A DNA stretch of 64,000 bases from JALZKA01 sp963715405 (GTDB lineage: Bacteria > Actinomycetota > Thermoleophilia > Solirubrobacterales > 70-9). A program made the translations under genes and the position numbers. The notes under the pieces were generated by a model. That model did not search any database. It worked only from the letters and a program-made list of their open reading frames with translations, and had not been told where the DNA came from. Positions 9,564 to 17,946 of the stretch are shown piece by piece. The DNA is taken from positions 1-64,000 of the forward strand of contig OY970239.1 of assembly GCA_963715405.1 (NCBI GenBank), read 5' to 3'. Within the stretch, counting starts at the first letter, position 1; every line of letters begins with the position of its first letter.

Positions 9564-10535
9564 GTGAGCTTTCCCGCCACGCGCATGCGTCGCCTGCGCG
9601 CAACGACGGCGCTTCGCGACCTCGTGCGCGAGACCGAGCTTTCGGTGCGCCATCTCGTGCAGCCGCTGTTCGTCGTCGCCGACGAAGGCGTTCGCGAGCC
9701 GGTCGCGTCCATGCCGGGCATCGACCGCCTCTCGATCAACGAGCTTGTCGAGGAGGCCGGAGACCTTCATGCCGCCGGCGTCCCCGCGGTGCTCCTCTTC
9801 GGGATCCCTTCGGCCAAGGACGACGTCGGCTCGGGCGCGTATGACGAGGAGGGAGTCGTCCAGCTCGCGGTCCGCGCTGTGAAGGAGGCGCACCCCGGCC
9901 TCACCGTGATGACCGACGTGTGCCTTTGCGAGTACACCTCGCACGGCCACTGCGGGTTCGTCCGCGAGGGCGAGGTGGACAACGACATCTCCCTCGAGCT
10001 CCTCGCCAAGACGGCGATCTCCCATGCGGAAGCGGGCTCGGATGTCGTCTGCCCCTCGGACATGATGGACGGCCGGGTGGGGATGATCCGTCACCAGCTC
10101 GACGAGGAGGGCCATCCGAACGTCCCCATCGTCGCCTACTCGGCGAAGTACGCGTCGGCCTTCTACGGCCCGTTTCGCGAGGCCGTGGACTCGACCCCGG
10201 AGTTCGGTGACCGCCGCGGCTACCAGATGGATCCGGCGAACGCGGCCGAGGCGGTCCGCGAGGCAAAGCTCGACCTCGACGAGGGCGCCGACGTGGTGAT
10301 GGTGAAGCCGGCGACTCCCTACCTGGACGTGATCAGACGAATCAAGGACGAGACGGGCGCACCGGTCGCGGCGTACCAGGTCTCCGGCGAGTACTCGGCG
10401 CTCAAGGCCGCCGCGCAGAACGGCTGGCTCGACGAGCGCGCGGCAGCGCTCGAAACGCTGACCGCGATCAAGCGCGCCGGCGCCGATCTGATCTTCACCT
10501 ACTACGCGAAGGAGGCCGCGGCGTGGCTCCGGTAA
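9564..10535 (+). CDS. hemB: porphobilinogen synthase (delta-aminolevulinate dehydratase)
   Basis: 323 residues. It condenses two 5-aminolevulinate molecules to porphobilinogen in tetrapyrrole synthesis. Schiff-base lysines are Lys195 (AYSAKYASAF) and Lys248 (VMVKPATPYLD). The cysteine cluster DVCLCEYTSHGHCG (Cys120, Cys122, Cys130) marks the zinc-dependent type. GTG 9564 follows TAGAAT (9551-9556) by 7 nt with no Shine-Dalgarno sequence, so the transcript is probably leaderless. First gene of the operon with the siroheme-decarboxylase-like gene and hemL. Confidence 0.97.
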   Translation: MSFPATRMRRLRATTALRDLVRETELSVRHLVQPLFVVADEGVREPVASMPGIDRLSINELVEEAGDLHAAGVPAVLLFGIPSAKDDVGSGAYDEEGVVQLAVRAVKEAHPGLTVMTDVCLCEYTSHGHCGFVREGEVDNDISLELLAKTAISHAEAGSDVVCPSDMMDGRVGMIRHQLDEEGHPNVPIVAYSAKYASAFYGPFREAVDSTPEFGDRRGYQMDPANAAEAVREAKLDLDEGADVVMVKPATPYLDVIRRIKDETGAPVAAYQVSGEYSALKAAAQNGWLDERAAALETLTAIKRAGADLIFTYYAKEAAAWLR

Positions 10536-11614
10536 AGGCTCCGCAGTCCAAGGCGCGCTCGCGCAAGGGCGGCTCGGCGATCCCGCTCGACGAGAAGGAC
10601 AAGCGCTTGATGAACCTCCTCCAGTCGAGCTTCCCGCTCGCGCCGGAGCCGTTCGCTCCGATCGCCGCGGAGGCAGACCTGTCAGTGGAGGAGACGCTCG
10701 AGCGGACGCAGCGTCTCCTCGACGGCCGGATCATCCGCGAGATCACGCCGATCTTCGACACGCGCGCGCTCGGCTTCGACTCGATGCTCGTGGCGGCGAA
10801 GGTGGACGCCGAGAACCCGCACCGGGCGGCGAAGATCATCAACTCCCACCCCGGCGTCTCCCACAATTACCTGCGAACCCACGAGTTCAACCTCTGGTTC
10901 ACGATCGCGACGCCACCGGACTCGAAGCTGGGCCTCCAAGGCTCGCTCGACGTCCTCCAGGGGCTGACCGGCGCCGAGTCGATCCGCCAGCTGCCGACGC
11001 TGAAGCTCTTCAAGATCAACATGAACCTCGAGATGGAGAAGGGGACCGAGGCACTGTCCGCCGCGGCCGAGGCGGCGACGCCGCGCGAACTCGAGCGCCA
11101 GCCATATGACGACTTCGACATTGCGGTGATCCGCGCGCTCCAGGGTCCGATGGAGGCTGTGGAGCGCCCCTACGACGCCGCCGCGGATGAGGTGGGCCGC
11201 TCGGTCGAGGACTTCCTTGCGCACCTCGAGGGCATGGTCGAGCGCAAGATCCTGCGCCGCGTCGCAGCGATCCTCTACCACCGCCGGGCCGGCTTCTCGG
11301 CGAACGGCATGGGCGTGTGGAAGGTTCCCGACCCAGAGATCCTCGAGGTCGGCACGCGGATGGCTTCGGTGCGCGGGATCTCCCACTGCTACGAGCGGCC
11401 GACGTATGAGGACTGGCCGTATTCGGTCTTCACGATGGCCCATGGGCGCTCGAAGGAGGAGTGCGACGCGATCCTCCAGTCGATCGCCGACGAGCACGGG
11501 CTCCACGGCGACGATCGCGCGACGCTGTATAGCTCGACCGAGTTCAAGAAGATCCGCCTCCACTACTTCACGGACGACTACTCGGACTGGGAGCGGGAGC
11601 ACGCGGGCGTATGA
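10523..11614 (+). CDS. siroheme decarboxylase-like AhbA-AhbB fusion (Lrp/AsnC fold)
   Basis: 363 residues with two tandem AsnC/Lrp-like modules. The first spans about residues 20-165 and carries SHNYLRTHEFNLWFTIA; the second spans about 190-355 and carries SHCYERPTYEDWPYSVFTMAHG. These two motifs are typical of AhbA and AhbB (and NirDL), which decarboxylate siroheme to didecarboxysiroheme in the alternative heme or heme d1 routes. Automatic annotation often calls such proteins Lrp/AsnC regulators. It starts at GTG 10523 inside hemB, with ribosome binding site AAGGAGG at 10509-10515, and overlaps hemL by ATGA. That position between two tetrapyrrole genes supports an enzymatic role. Its activity is inferred. 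Confidence 0.78.
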   Translation: MAPVKAPQSKARSRKGGSAIPLDEKDKRLMNLLQSSFPLAPEPFAPIAAEADLSVEETLERTQRLLDGRIIREITPIFDTRALGFDSMLVAAKVDAENPHRAAKIINSHPGVSHNYLRTHEFNLWFTIATPPDSKLGLQGSLDVLQGLTGAESIRQLPTLKLFKINMNLEMEKGTEALSAAAEAATPRELERQPYDDFDIAVIRALQGPMEAVERPYDAAADEVGRSVEDFLAHLEGMVERKILRRVAAILYHRRAGFSANGMGVWKVPDPEILEVGTRMASVRGISHCYERPTYEDWPYSVFTMAHGRSKEECDAILQSIADEHGLHGDDRATLYSSTEFKKIRLHYFTDDYSDWEREHAGV

Positions 11615-12918
11615 GTAGGACCTCAGCCGGGTCTGATACCCGGCGTTCCGAGGTCATCTTCGCGCGAGCCGCCGGCCTCTTGCCGGGGGGCGTCAACTCG
11701 CCGGTGCGCGCGATGCGCTCGATCGGGCGCGATCATCCGATCTTCGTCGCGCGCGGCGAGGGCTTCGAGCTGATCGACGCCGACGGCCACCGCTACGTGG
11801 ACTGGGTGTGCTCGTGGGGCCCGCTCATCCTCGGGCATGCGCATCCCGACGTCGTGGCGGCGGTCACCGACGCCGCCGAGCGCGGCACCTCGTACGGCGC
11901 TCCGACCGAGGGCGAGGTCGAGCTGGCGGCCGAGGTGTGCGATCGGTTCGAGTCCGTCGAGATGATCCGGATGACGTCGTCGGGGACCGAGGCGACGATG
12001 AGCGCCGTGCGCCTGGCGCGGGCGGCGACGGGGCGCGACCCGGTCTTGAAGTTCGCGGGCGCCTACCACGGCCATGTGGACGGGCTCCTGGCCGAAGCGG
12101 GATCTGGTCTCGCGACGGCGGGCATCCCGGCCAGCCCCGGCGTGACCGAGGCTCAGGCCGCCGACACGACAGTGGTGCCGTGGAACGACCTCGAAGCGCT
12201 CGAGGAGGCGCTCGCCCAGCGCGAATTCGCCGCGATCCTCGCCGAGCCCCTTCCGGCGAACATGGGGCTGGTGCCGCCCGAGCCCGGGTTCCTCGAGCGC
12301 GTACGCGAGCTCGCGACCGAGACGGGCGCGCTCCTGGTGCTGGACGAGGTCATATCGGGCTTTCGCGTCGCCCGCGGCGGCGCCCAAGAGCTCCTTGGCG
12401 TCCGGGCCGACCTGACCGTCATGGGCAAGGTGATCGGCGGCGGCCTGCCGGCCGCGGCCTACGGTGGGTCGCGGGCGCTGATGAGCCGGATCGCTCCGTC
12501 GGGCGACGTCTACCAGGCCGGCACCCTGAGCGGCAACCCGCTCGCGGTCGCCGCCGGGCTGGCGACCCTGGAGAACCTCGACGCGGAGGCGTACCGCCGG
12601 ATCGGGTCGCTGACAGAGCGATTCGCGGCGGGCCTGCGAGGTGCCGCGGAGGGGCTGCCCGTCTCCGTGGTTTCGGTCCCCGGCCTCGTCACGCCGTTCT
12701 TTTCGGAGGACCCACCGCGGGACTTCGCCGAGGCCAGCGCGTGCGATCTCGATGCGTACGGCCGCTTTGCCCGGGCGCTGCTCGACCGCGGCGTCTATCC
12801 GCCGGCTTCGCAGTTCGAGGCGTGGTTCGTCTCGTTAGCCCACGACGAAGCGGCGATCGAGCGCACCGTGGACGCGGCGGCCGAGGCGTTCGCGGAAGCC
12901 CTGGTGCCAGGCACCTAA
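11611..12918 (+). CDS. hemL: glutamate-1-semialdehyde 2,1-aminomutase
   Basis: 435 residues. It converts glutamate-1-semialdehyde to 5-aminolevulinate (C5 pathway), upstream of HemB. The PLP lysine is Lys273 in MGKVIGGGLP; DEVISGFR (245-252) holds the pyridine-nitrogen aspartate. The ATG overlaps the previous stop by 4 nt. The last codons and the TAA lie inside REP copy C, which gives the C-terminus ..VPGT. Confidence 0.97.
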   Translation: MSRTSAGSDTRRSEVIFARAAGLLPGGVNSPVRAMRSIGRDHPIFVARGEGFELIDADGHRYVDWVCSWGPLILGHAHPDVVAAVTDAAERGTSYGAPTEGEVELAAEVCDRFESVEMIRMTSSGTEATMSAVRLARAATGRDPVLKFAGAYHGHVDGLLAEAGSGLATAGIPASPGVTEAQAADTTVVPWNDLEALEEALAQREFAAILAEPLPANMGLVPPEPGFLERVRELATETGALLVLDEVISGFRVARGGAQELLGVRADLTVMGKVIGGGLPAAAYGGSRALMSRIAPSGDVYQAGTLSGNPLAVAAGLATLENLDAEAYRRIGSLTERFAAGLRGAAEGLPVSVVSVPGLVTPFFSEDPPRDFAEASACDLDAYGRFARALLDRGVYPPASQFEAWFVSLAHDEAAIERTVDAAAEAFAEALVPGT

Positions 12919-12932
12919 CGCTTTGCTCACAC
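12903..12932 (+). repeat. REP-like element, copy C (forward), overlapping the hemL stop
   Basis: Head GGTGCCAGGCACC with tail TAACGCTTTGCTCACAC. It is closest to the apparent consensus and is almost identical in the tail to the copy right of the transposase (35760). The TAA of hemL is part of the repeat. Confidence 0.88.
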
Positions 12933-12957
12933 CGAGCACCCGCCGTAGGCTCGGCGG

Positions 12958-13209
12958 GTGCTTCAGGCCATCCAGATCGCCGGCGCGCTGATGATCCTCG
13001 CGGGCTTCGCCGGCCAGCTTCGCGGATGGATCAGCGCCACCTCATACACGTACCTGTGGCTCAACCTCGTGGGCTCGGTGATCCTCTTCGTGCTCGCGGT
13101 GATCGAGGAGCAGTGGGGCTTCGTTCTTCTCGAGGGCGTCTGGGCGATCGTCTCGGCCTGGAGCCTGATCCAGCTCGCGCGCGGAAACCCGCCGCCTGTC
13201 GCGCATTGA
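12958..13209 (+). CDS. small membrane protein, CBU_0592-like family
   Basis: 83 residues with three predicted membrane segments: AIQIAGALMILAGFAGQL, YLWLNLVGSVILFVLAVI and WGFVLLEGVWAIVSAWSLIQL. The pattern with a conserved tyrosine/asparagine between helices resembles the CBU_0592 family of small integral membrane proteins. GTG 12958 follows TAGGCT (12946-12951) by 6 nt, indicating leaderless transcription. Function unknown. Confidence 0.75.
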   Translation: MLQAIQIAGALMILAGFAGQLRGWISATSYTYLWLNLVGSVILFVLAVIEEQWGFVLLEGVWAIVSAWSLIQLARGNPPPVAH

Positions 13210-13269
13210 CCTTCTGAACCATCCGCGTCACACACCGCCTCAACGGCTCGCGCGATAATCGGTGGCGCC

Positions 13270-13866
13270 ATGCCCGCCGATGCCCTTCGCACTCTCGCCG
13301 ATCAGCTTCGCTCCGAGGACACCGTCGTCTCGCCGTGCGTTGCCGAGCCGGAGGCGCCCGCCGCCCTGGGCGAGCTGGTAGCCGCGGGCTCGGCCGCGGC
13401 GGAGGATCCTGCGTCGTACGCGCTTGTGATCGAGTCGGTTCGCGAGGGGTATCTCCTTCATTACGGCGAGCCTCGCGTGATCGTCGGGGCCGATCCTGAC
13501 CTGCGGCTCCTCGCCGGCGACTATCTCTACGCCCTGGGCCTCGAGCGACTCGCCGGCCTCGGCGACCTCCCCGCCGTTCGCGAGCTCTCCGACCTGATCT
13601 CGATCGGGGCGCAGCTCCATGCGGAACCCGCCCCGGAGTGTCCCGCGCGCGCAGGCGAGGCGCTATGGCTGGCGACGACGCTCGCGGTCGCGACAGGTGA
13701 GCCAAACGGCCTTGAGGAGGCGAAGTTCGCGCTGAGGCGAGGGAACCCCGGCGCCGAGGAGGCGGCCAGGGAAGCTGCCGTGGCGATGGCCTCGGCGGCA
13801 GGCTTGGCGGAAGCTCTGGGAGAGGCTTCGCAAGCAATACAATCCGCGCCGTCCAACCGGACGTGA
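13270..13866 (+). CDS. hypothetical protein at the head of the qcr operon
   Basis: 198 residues, alanine/glutamate-rich and probably all helical. The segment LLAGDYLYALGLERLAGLGDLPAVRELSDLISIGAQLH recalls the helices of polyprenyl synthetase folds, but no DDxxD motif is present, so no such activity is proposed. GATAAT (13254-13259) lies 10 nt before ATG 13270. Its stop overlaps the GTG of the Rieske gene (GTGA), indicating translational coupling and suggesting an accessory role for the bc complex. Confidence 0.7.
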   Translation: MPADALRTLADQLRSEDTVVSPCVAEPEAPAALGELVAAGSAAAEDPASYALVIESVREGYLLHYGEPRVIVGADPDLRLLAGDYLYALGLERLAGLGDLPAVRELSDLISIGAQLHAEPAPECPARAGEALWLATTLAVATGEPNGLEEAKFALRRGNPGAEEAAREAAVAMASAAGLAEALGEASQAIQSAPSNRT

Positions 13867-14543
13867 TCTTGGCCGAGAACGACGCCGATAAGAACGACGG
13901 CCCCGCGAGCGGGAGCGGGGGCTTGGAAAAGCCCAAGCCCGCTGGCTACTTCGAGGGCGAAACCATGACGCGGCGCGCCGTGTTTACCGTCGGTGGCCAG
14001 GCTGTCGGCGGGCTTGCCGGCGTGGCGCTTGTACTTCCTCTCGTCGGCTTCGCGGTCGCTCCCATCCTCGAGACGCCCGACGAGGTCTGGGAGAAGGTCG
14101 GCCGCCTCTCCGAGTTCACCCCTGACGTCTACCGCCCGGTGATCATCACGATCAGAAGCGGCATCGGCGAGGCGGGCAAGAGCACCGCTTACGTCCGCCA
14201 GGGCTCGGAGGACCTGAACGAGGATCCCGAGGAGTACATCGCGGTCTCGACCCGCTGCGCTCACCTCGGCTGCCCTGTCCGGTTCGTCCGCGCTGCCGGC
14301 ATCTTCTCCTGTCCCTGCCACGGCGGCGCTTACGACTTCGAGGGGAAGGTCATCGGCGGCCCGCCCGTCCGCCCGCTCGACCGGTTCCAGACCCGCGTCA
14401 CCGATGGTCAAGTCGAAGTCGGCCCGCGTTACAGCGTCACCGGCGACCTCGAACCCGTTCGCGCCCGCGATCCAGGCGCTTTCACCGGGGGCATTTGGGA
14501 GTATCTCTATCCGCCGCGACCCTCGACGCCGCCGGCGCCCTGA
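13863..14543 (+). CDS. qcrA: Rieske 2Fe-2S subunit of menaquinol-cytochrome c reductase
   Basis: 226 residues. A single membrane anchor (about 40-68) is preceded by TRR. The cluster-binding motifs are CAHLGC (Cys132, His134, Cys137) and CPCH (Cys150, Cys152, His153): Cys132, His134, Cys150 and His153 bind the 2Fe-2S cluster and Cys137/Cys152 form the usual disulfide. It transfers electrons from menaquinol to the c-type heme of the complex. TACAAT (13838-13843) upstream could provide an internal promoter. The next gene follows after 3 nt. Confidence 0.93.
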   Translation: MILAENDADKNDGPASGSGGLEKPKPAGYFEGETMTRRAVFTVGGQAVGGLAGVALVLPLVGFAVAPILETPDEVWEKVGRLSEFTPDVYRPVIITIRSGIGEAGKSTAYVRQGSEDLNEDPEEYIAVSTRCAHLGCPVRFVRAAGIFSCPCHGGAYDFEGKVIGGPPVRPLDRFQTRVTDGQVEVGPRYSVTGDLEPVRARDPGAFTGGIWEYLYPPRPSTPPAP

Positions 14544-14546
14544 GCC

Positions 14547-15439
14547 ATGCCGAAGTTTCCCGACACGCTGATTCCGCCGCCGCTTCGAAAGCCCGCGAAG
14601 CCGGGCGAAGGCGGCTCGAAGAACGGTGCGGGCGCCAACGGCGATGAGGAGAAGTCGGTTGTCGTCGAGAAGCTGAAGGAAGCGCCTGTCGATCTCGTCG
14701 GCTGGGTCGACGAGCGAACCGGCGCCACCCCGTTCCTCACCGGGATGCTCCTTCGCAAGGTTCCCAAGGGGACCAACTGGTTCTACACGCTCGGTTCGGC
14801 GACGATGTTCGCCTTCGTCGTCCAGGCGCTCACCGGCGTCTTCCTCGCGATGTACTACACGCCCTCGCCCGTCGAGGCATACGCCTCGATCACCAACCTC
14901 ACCAACGACGTCTTCATGGGCGAGTTCGTCCGCGGCCTCCACAAGTGGGGCGCCTCGGTGATGATCATCCTGATCTTCCTCCACATGGGGCGCGTCTTCT
15001 TCTTCGGCGCCTACAAGTACCCGCGCGAGCTCAACTGGGTGATCGGCGTCGTCCTGATCGTGCTCACCCTGGTCATGGGCCTCACTGGCTACCTGCTGCC
15101 GTTCGACCAGCGCTCCTACTGGGCGACGATCGTCGCCATGAACATCAACGGCACCGGCCCGATCGTCGGTCCCTATCTCGCCGACTTCCTGCGCGCCGGC
15201 GCCGAGTTCGAGTCGACCACGCTCTCGCGCTTCTACGCGCTTCACATGCTGCTCGTGCCCGGCGCGATCATCGCGCTGATCGGGGCTCACCTCTATCTCG
15301 TGGTCAAGCTCGGCACCACGGCCCCGCCCTGGATCCGCGCCGACGCCAAGCCGAAAGCGCTTCGCACCGAGAAGGTCAAGTCGGGCGTCAGTGGGCGCTC
15401 GGAGAACGGGTCGGACTCGGAGAACGGGAGCGCTCGTGA
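14547..15439 (+). CDS. qcrB: cytochrome b N-terminal subunit of bc complex (probable 1-nt frame error at 3' end)
   Basis: Membrane cytochrome b (b6-type N-terminal half). Heme-ligand histidine pairs are visible in RGLHKWGASVMIILIFLHMGRVF and YALHMLLVPGAIIALIGAHLYLVVK. Read literally, the frame continues to 15992, but everything after about 15430 is arginine-rich shadow of the next gene. One more G in the GGG run at 15426-15428 would end the protein ..SENGERS at TGA 15437-15439. That stop would overlap the GTG of the next gene in a GTGA junction, like others in this operon. I therefore give the end as 15439. The homologous core ends near 15370 either way. Confidence 0.8.
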
Positions 15440-16134
15440 ACTCTGCCGAGAAAGAGGAGTACCTCCGCGAGTACGAGGTTCTGAAGAAGAAGGGCAAGCC
15501 GTTCTTCCCCTACGCGGTGGCGAAGGACTCGGTCATGTTCCTCGTTGTCGTTGTGGTGATCGCGGTGATGTCGATCATCCTCGGCGCCGAGCAGGGCCCG
15601 AAGGCCGACCCAACGACCACCACCTATACGCCTCGCCCCGAGTGGTACTTCTTCTTTCTCTTCGAGCTCCTGCGCGTACTCAAGCCGGCGGAGCTGACGC
15701 CGCTCGCAACGATTGGCATCCCGACGCTCTGCCTCGTGCTCCTGCTTCTCCTGCCGTTTTACGACCGCAATCCCGAGCGGCACCCGCTCAAACGCCCGGT
15801 GGCGACGTCGCTTGGCGTGATGGTGATCGTCGCCATGGCGCTCCTCACCTTCCTCGGCGCCGAGGCCGGCCCTCCCACCGAGATCGAGATGGAGACCGCG
15901 CCGCAATACGAGGACGGCAAGGTCGCGGTGGCGGGCCAGGGCTGCCTGACCTGCCACAAGATCGGCGAGAACGGCGGCACCCTTGGGCCTGAGTTGACCG
16001 ATATCGGCTCGAAGCTGCCCGCAGCGGGAATCAGGCGGACGCTGCTCAACCCTTCGGGAATCATGCCTCCGTACGCGGAGCTCCCGCCAGAGAAGCTCGA
16101 CGCGATGGTCGAGTACCTCGCCACCCTGCGCTGA
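15436..16134 (+). CDS. qcrC: cytochrome b/c fusion subunit of menaquinol-cytochrome c reductase
   Basis: 232 residues from GTG 15436 (GGGAG ribosome binding site 5 nt upstream). Residues 1-140 are a cytochrome b C-terminal (subunit IV-like) domain with about three membrane helices and the PRPEWYFFFLFELLRVLKP segment around the quinol site. Residues 150-232 are a cytochrome c domain with heme motif CLTCH (Cys170-His174) and a probable Met210 ligand (SGIMPPYAELP). This fusion is known from Bacillus QcrC and several Gram-positive lineages. A hairpin right after the stop may terminate transcription. Confidence 0.9.
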   Translation: MNSAEKEEYLREYEVLKKKGKPFFPYAVAKDSVMFLVVVVVIAVMSIILGAEQGPKADPTTTTYTPRPEWYFFFLFELLRVLKPAELTPLATIGIPTLCLVLLLLLPFYDRNPERHPLKRPVATSLGVMVIVAMALLTFLGAEAGPPTEIEMETAPQYEDGKVAVAGQGCLTCHKIGENGGTLGPELTDIGSKLPAAGIRRTLLNPSGIMPPYAELPPEKLDAMVEYLATLR

Positions 16135-16159
16135 CCGGCTCGTCGCTTAACGAGACCGG
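16135..16159 (+). terminator. hairpin after qcrC
   Basis: CCGGCTCGT (16135-16143) pairs with ACGAGACCGG (16150-16159) around a 6-nt loop, with a single bulged A. It begins immediately after the qcrC stop. There is no U-tract, so the terminator call is moderate. Confidence 0.45.
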
Positions 16160-16172
16160 TGGGCAACCCGCC

Positions 16173-16896
16173 ATGAGCAAGCCCACACGCTCCGAGGAAG
16201 AGTTCTCCTCACAGGTCCGCGGAATGTTCGACCGGATCGCGGGCGTCTATGACCTGGTGAACACGGTCATGACCGCCGGCCTTCATCACTCGTGGCGCGA
16301 GCGAGCCGCCGACCGCGCGGAGCTCGGCCCCGGCGACGCGGCGCTTGATCTGTGCTGCGGGACCGGCGATCTTGCGCTCGAGCTTCGCGAGCGGGTCGGG
16401 CCGAGCGGGAGGGTCGTCGGCGCCGACTTCTCGGAGCGGATGCTCGAGCTGGCGCAAGAGAAGGCGGCGGGAGCGCGGCCTCTCCGACGTCACCTTCGAG
16501 TGGGCGGACGCTCTGGAGCTCCCGTATTCGGACGCTTCGTTCGATGCGGTAACGGTCGGATTCGGCGTGCGAAACCTCGCGGACGTGGGCGCCGGAATCG
16601 CCGAGATGACCCGGGTGCTCAAGCCCGGTGGGCGCTGCGTGATCCTCGAGATCACCCAGCCTCAGAAACCGCCGCTCTCGACGTTCTTCTCGATCTGGTT
16701 CGACCGGCTCGTGCCGGTGATCGGCCGCGTCGCCGGCGACTCGGATGCGTACGAGTACCTGCCCGAGTCGGTCCGGAGCTTCCCCTCACCCGCGAATCTG
16801 GCCGCGCTGATGGACCAGGCCGGGCTCGCCCAAATCCGCTACACGGTCTTGGCGGGAGGGATCATCGCCATCCACTCGGGCATCCGCCCGGCCTAA
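16173..16896 (+). CDS. menG: demethylmenaquinone methyltransferase (frameshifted as read)
   Basis: SAM-dependent methyltransferase for the last step of menaquinone synthesis (UbiE/MenG family). The first frame gives FSSQVRGMFDRIAGVYDLVNTVMTAGLHHSWR and the SAM motif ALDLCCGTGDLALELRER; the second frame gives WADALELPYSDASFDAVTVGFGVRNLADV, MTRVLKPGGRCVILEITQP and the C-terminus. One extra base near C16476 breaks the frame; without it the protein is about 240 residues, the normal length. Because menaquinone is needed by the adjacent bc complex, an assembly error is more likely than loss. Neighbour of hepT, also menaquinone-related. Confidence 0.82.
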
Positions 16897-16902
16897 GCCG
16901 TC

Positions 16903-17898
16903 GTGGATCGCTCCACCGTCCCGCCCCCCGTTACGCAGGTGATGGACGAGGCTGAGGCGTGGCTGCCCGCGCTGATGGCCAGGGTGGAGGCGCGTCTCGC
17001 CGAGCTGGTCGAGGGCTACGGCGCGGCGCTCGGCGAGGACGCGCGAGCGACGCTCAAGGCGGGGGGAAAGCGGCTCCGCCCGATGCTCGTGCTCCTTTGC
17101 GCGGGCCCGGAAGCGGGCGAGCGCGCGCTTCGCGGGGCCGCCGCGGTCGAGCTGGTCCACATGGCGACGCTGGTCCACGACGACGTCTTGGATCAGGCGC
17201 CGCTTCGCCGCGGCCTGCCGACGGTGGTGGCGACGTCCGGACGCGACCGCGCCACGGCGGTCGGTGATCTTCTGCTCTCGCGCGCCTTCGCCGAGCTCGG
17301 CGACGGGACGGAAGCCGGCGGCGAGCGCCAGGTCCAACTCTTGGCGGGGGCATCGGTGGGCCTCGCCCTGGGTGAGCTCGCGCAGCGCCGCGACGCATGG
17401 GATACCGAAACGACCGCCGAGCGCTACCTCGAGCGATGCCGGCTCAAGACCGCGCGGCTTTTCGAATGCGCGTGCCTGATCGGCCGCGTGACCGGCGAGG
17501 CTGACCCCGCCGCCGACGCGCTCCGCTCGTTCGGGCAGGAGATCGGCCTGGCCTTTCAGCTTCTCGACGACGTGCTCGACGTGGCCGGGCCGCCCGAGCG
17601 CACCGGCAAGGCGCGGGGGACGGACCTCCTCGACGGCACCGTCACCATGCCGCTCATCGTCGCCCGTGAGCGTGATCCGGTGCTCGCCTCGCTTGACCTA
17701 CGCGCGCTGGACCACTCCGCCGCCGAGGAGGCGTGCGACCGCATCGCGGCGACGGGAGCCCTCGACGAGGTCCGAGCCGGCGCCCGCGCCCGGGTCGCTG
17801 ACGCGAAGCAAACCGTCGCGGCCTGCGAAGCGCTATCCGAGCCCCAGCGCCGCCTCCTATCCCTAGTGGCCGACGGCGTCGTCGAACGCTACGCCTGA
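16903..17898 (+). CDS. hepT: polyprenyl diphosphate synthase (heptaprenyl type, probable)
   Basis: 331 residues, GTG start. Trans-prenyltransferase with first aspartate-rich motif HDDVLD (in LVHMATLVHDDVLDQAPLRRG) and second aspartate-rich motif DDVLD (in FQLLDDVLDVAG), plus GKRLRP near the N-terminus. It elongates isoprenoid diphosphates with IPP; adjacency to menG suggests the menaquinone side chain. Exact chain length cannot be read from the sequence. The gene ends 5 nt before a paired REP structure. Confidence 0.85.
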   Translation: MDRSTVPPPVTQVMDEAEAWLPALMARVEARLAELVEGYGAALGEDARATLKAGGKRLRPMLVLLCAGPEAGERALRGAAAVELVHMATLVHDDVLDQAPLRRGLPTVVATSGRDRATAVGDLLLSRAFAELGDGTEAGGERQVQLLAGASVGLALGELAQRRDAWDTETTAERYLERCRLKTARLFECACLIGRVTGEADPAADALRSFGQEIGLAFQLLDDVLDVAGPPERTGKARGTDLLDGTVTMPLIVARERDPVLASLDLRALDHSAAEEACDRIAATGALDEVRAGARARVADAKQTVAACEALSEPQRRLLSLVADGVVERYA

Positions 17899-17902
17899 AG
17901 CA

Positions 17903-17946
17903 GTGTGAGCATTCCGTTAGGTACCTGGTACCTCACGGAACGCTTA
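17903..17946. repeat. head-to-head REP pair (REPIN-like), copies D/D'
   Basis: Two inverted copies share the palindromic head GGTACCTGGTACC (17921-17933). On the left is GTGTGAGCATTCCGTTA, on the right TCACGGAACGCTTA; the arms pair over about 18 bp with two mismatches. It lies exactly between the convergent hepT and the minus-strand gene ending at 17944, and contains that gene's stop codon, so it can act as a bidirectional terminator. Confidence 0.85.

Noticed and set aside
10523..11614. Annotation as Lrp/AsnC transcriptional regulator
   Set aside because: The two siroheme-decarboxylase motifs and the operon context fit the enzyme family better, although regulation is not excluded.
13527..15497. 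656-codon open frame on the minus strand opposite the Rieske and cytochrome b genes
   Set aside because: Shadow of genes with clear heme and Fe-S motifs on the plus strand; contains no recognisable sequence.
16173..16896. Programmed ribosomal frameshift in menG
   Set aside because: There is no slippery heptamer or downstream structure obvious at the break, and similar single-base disruptions occur close by, which fits base errors better.
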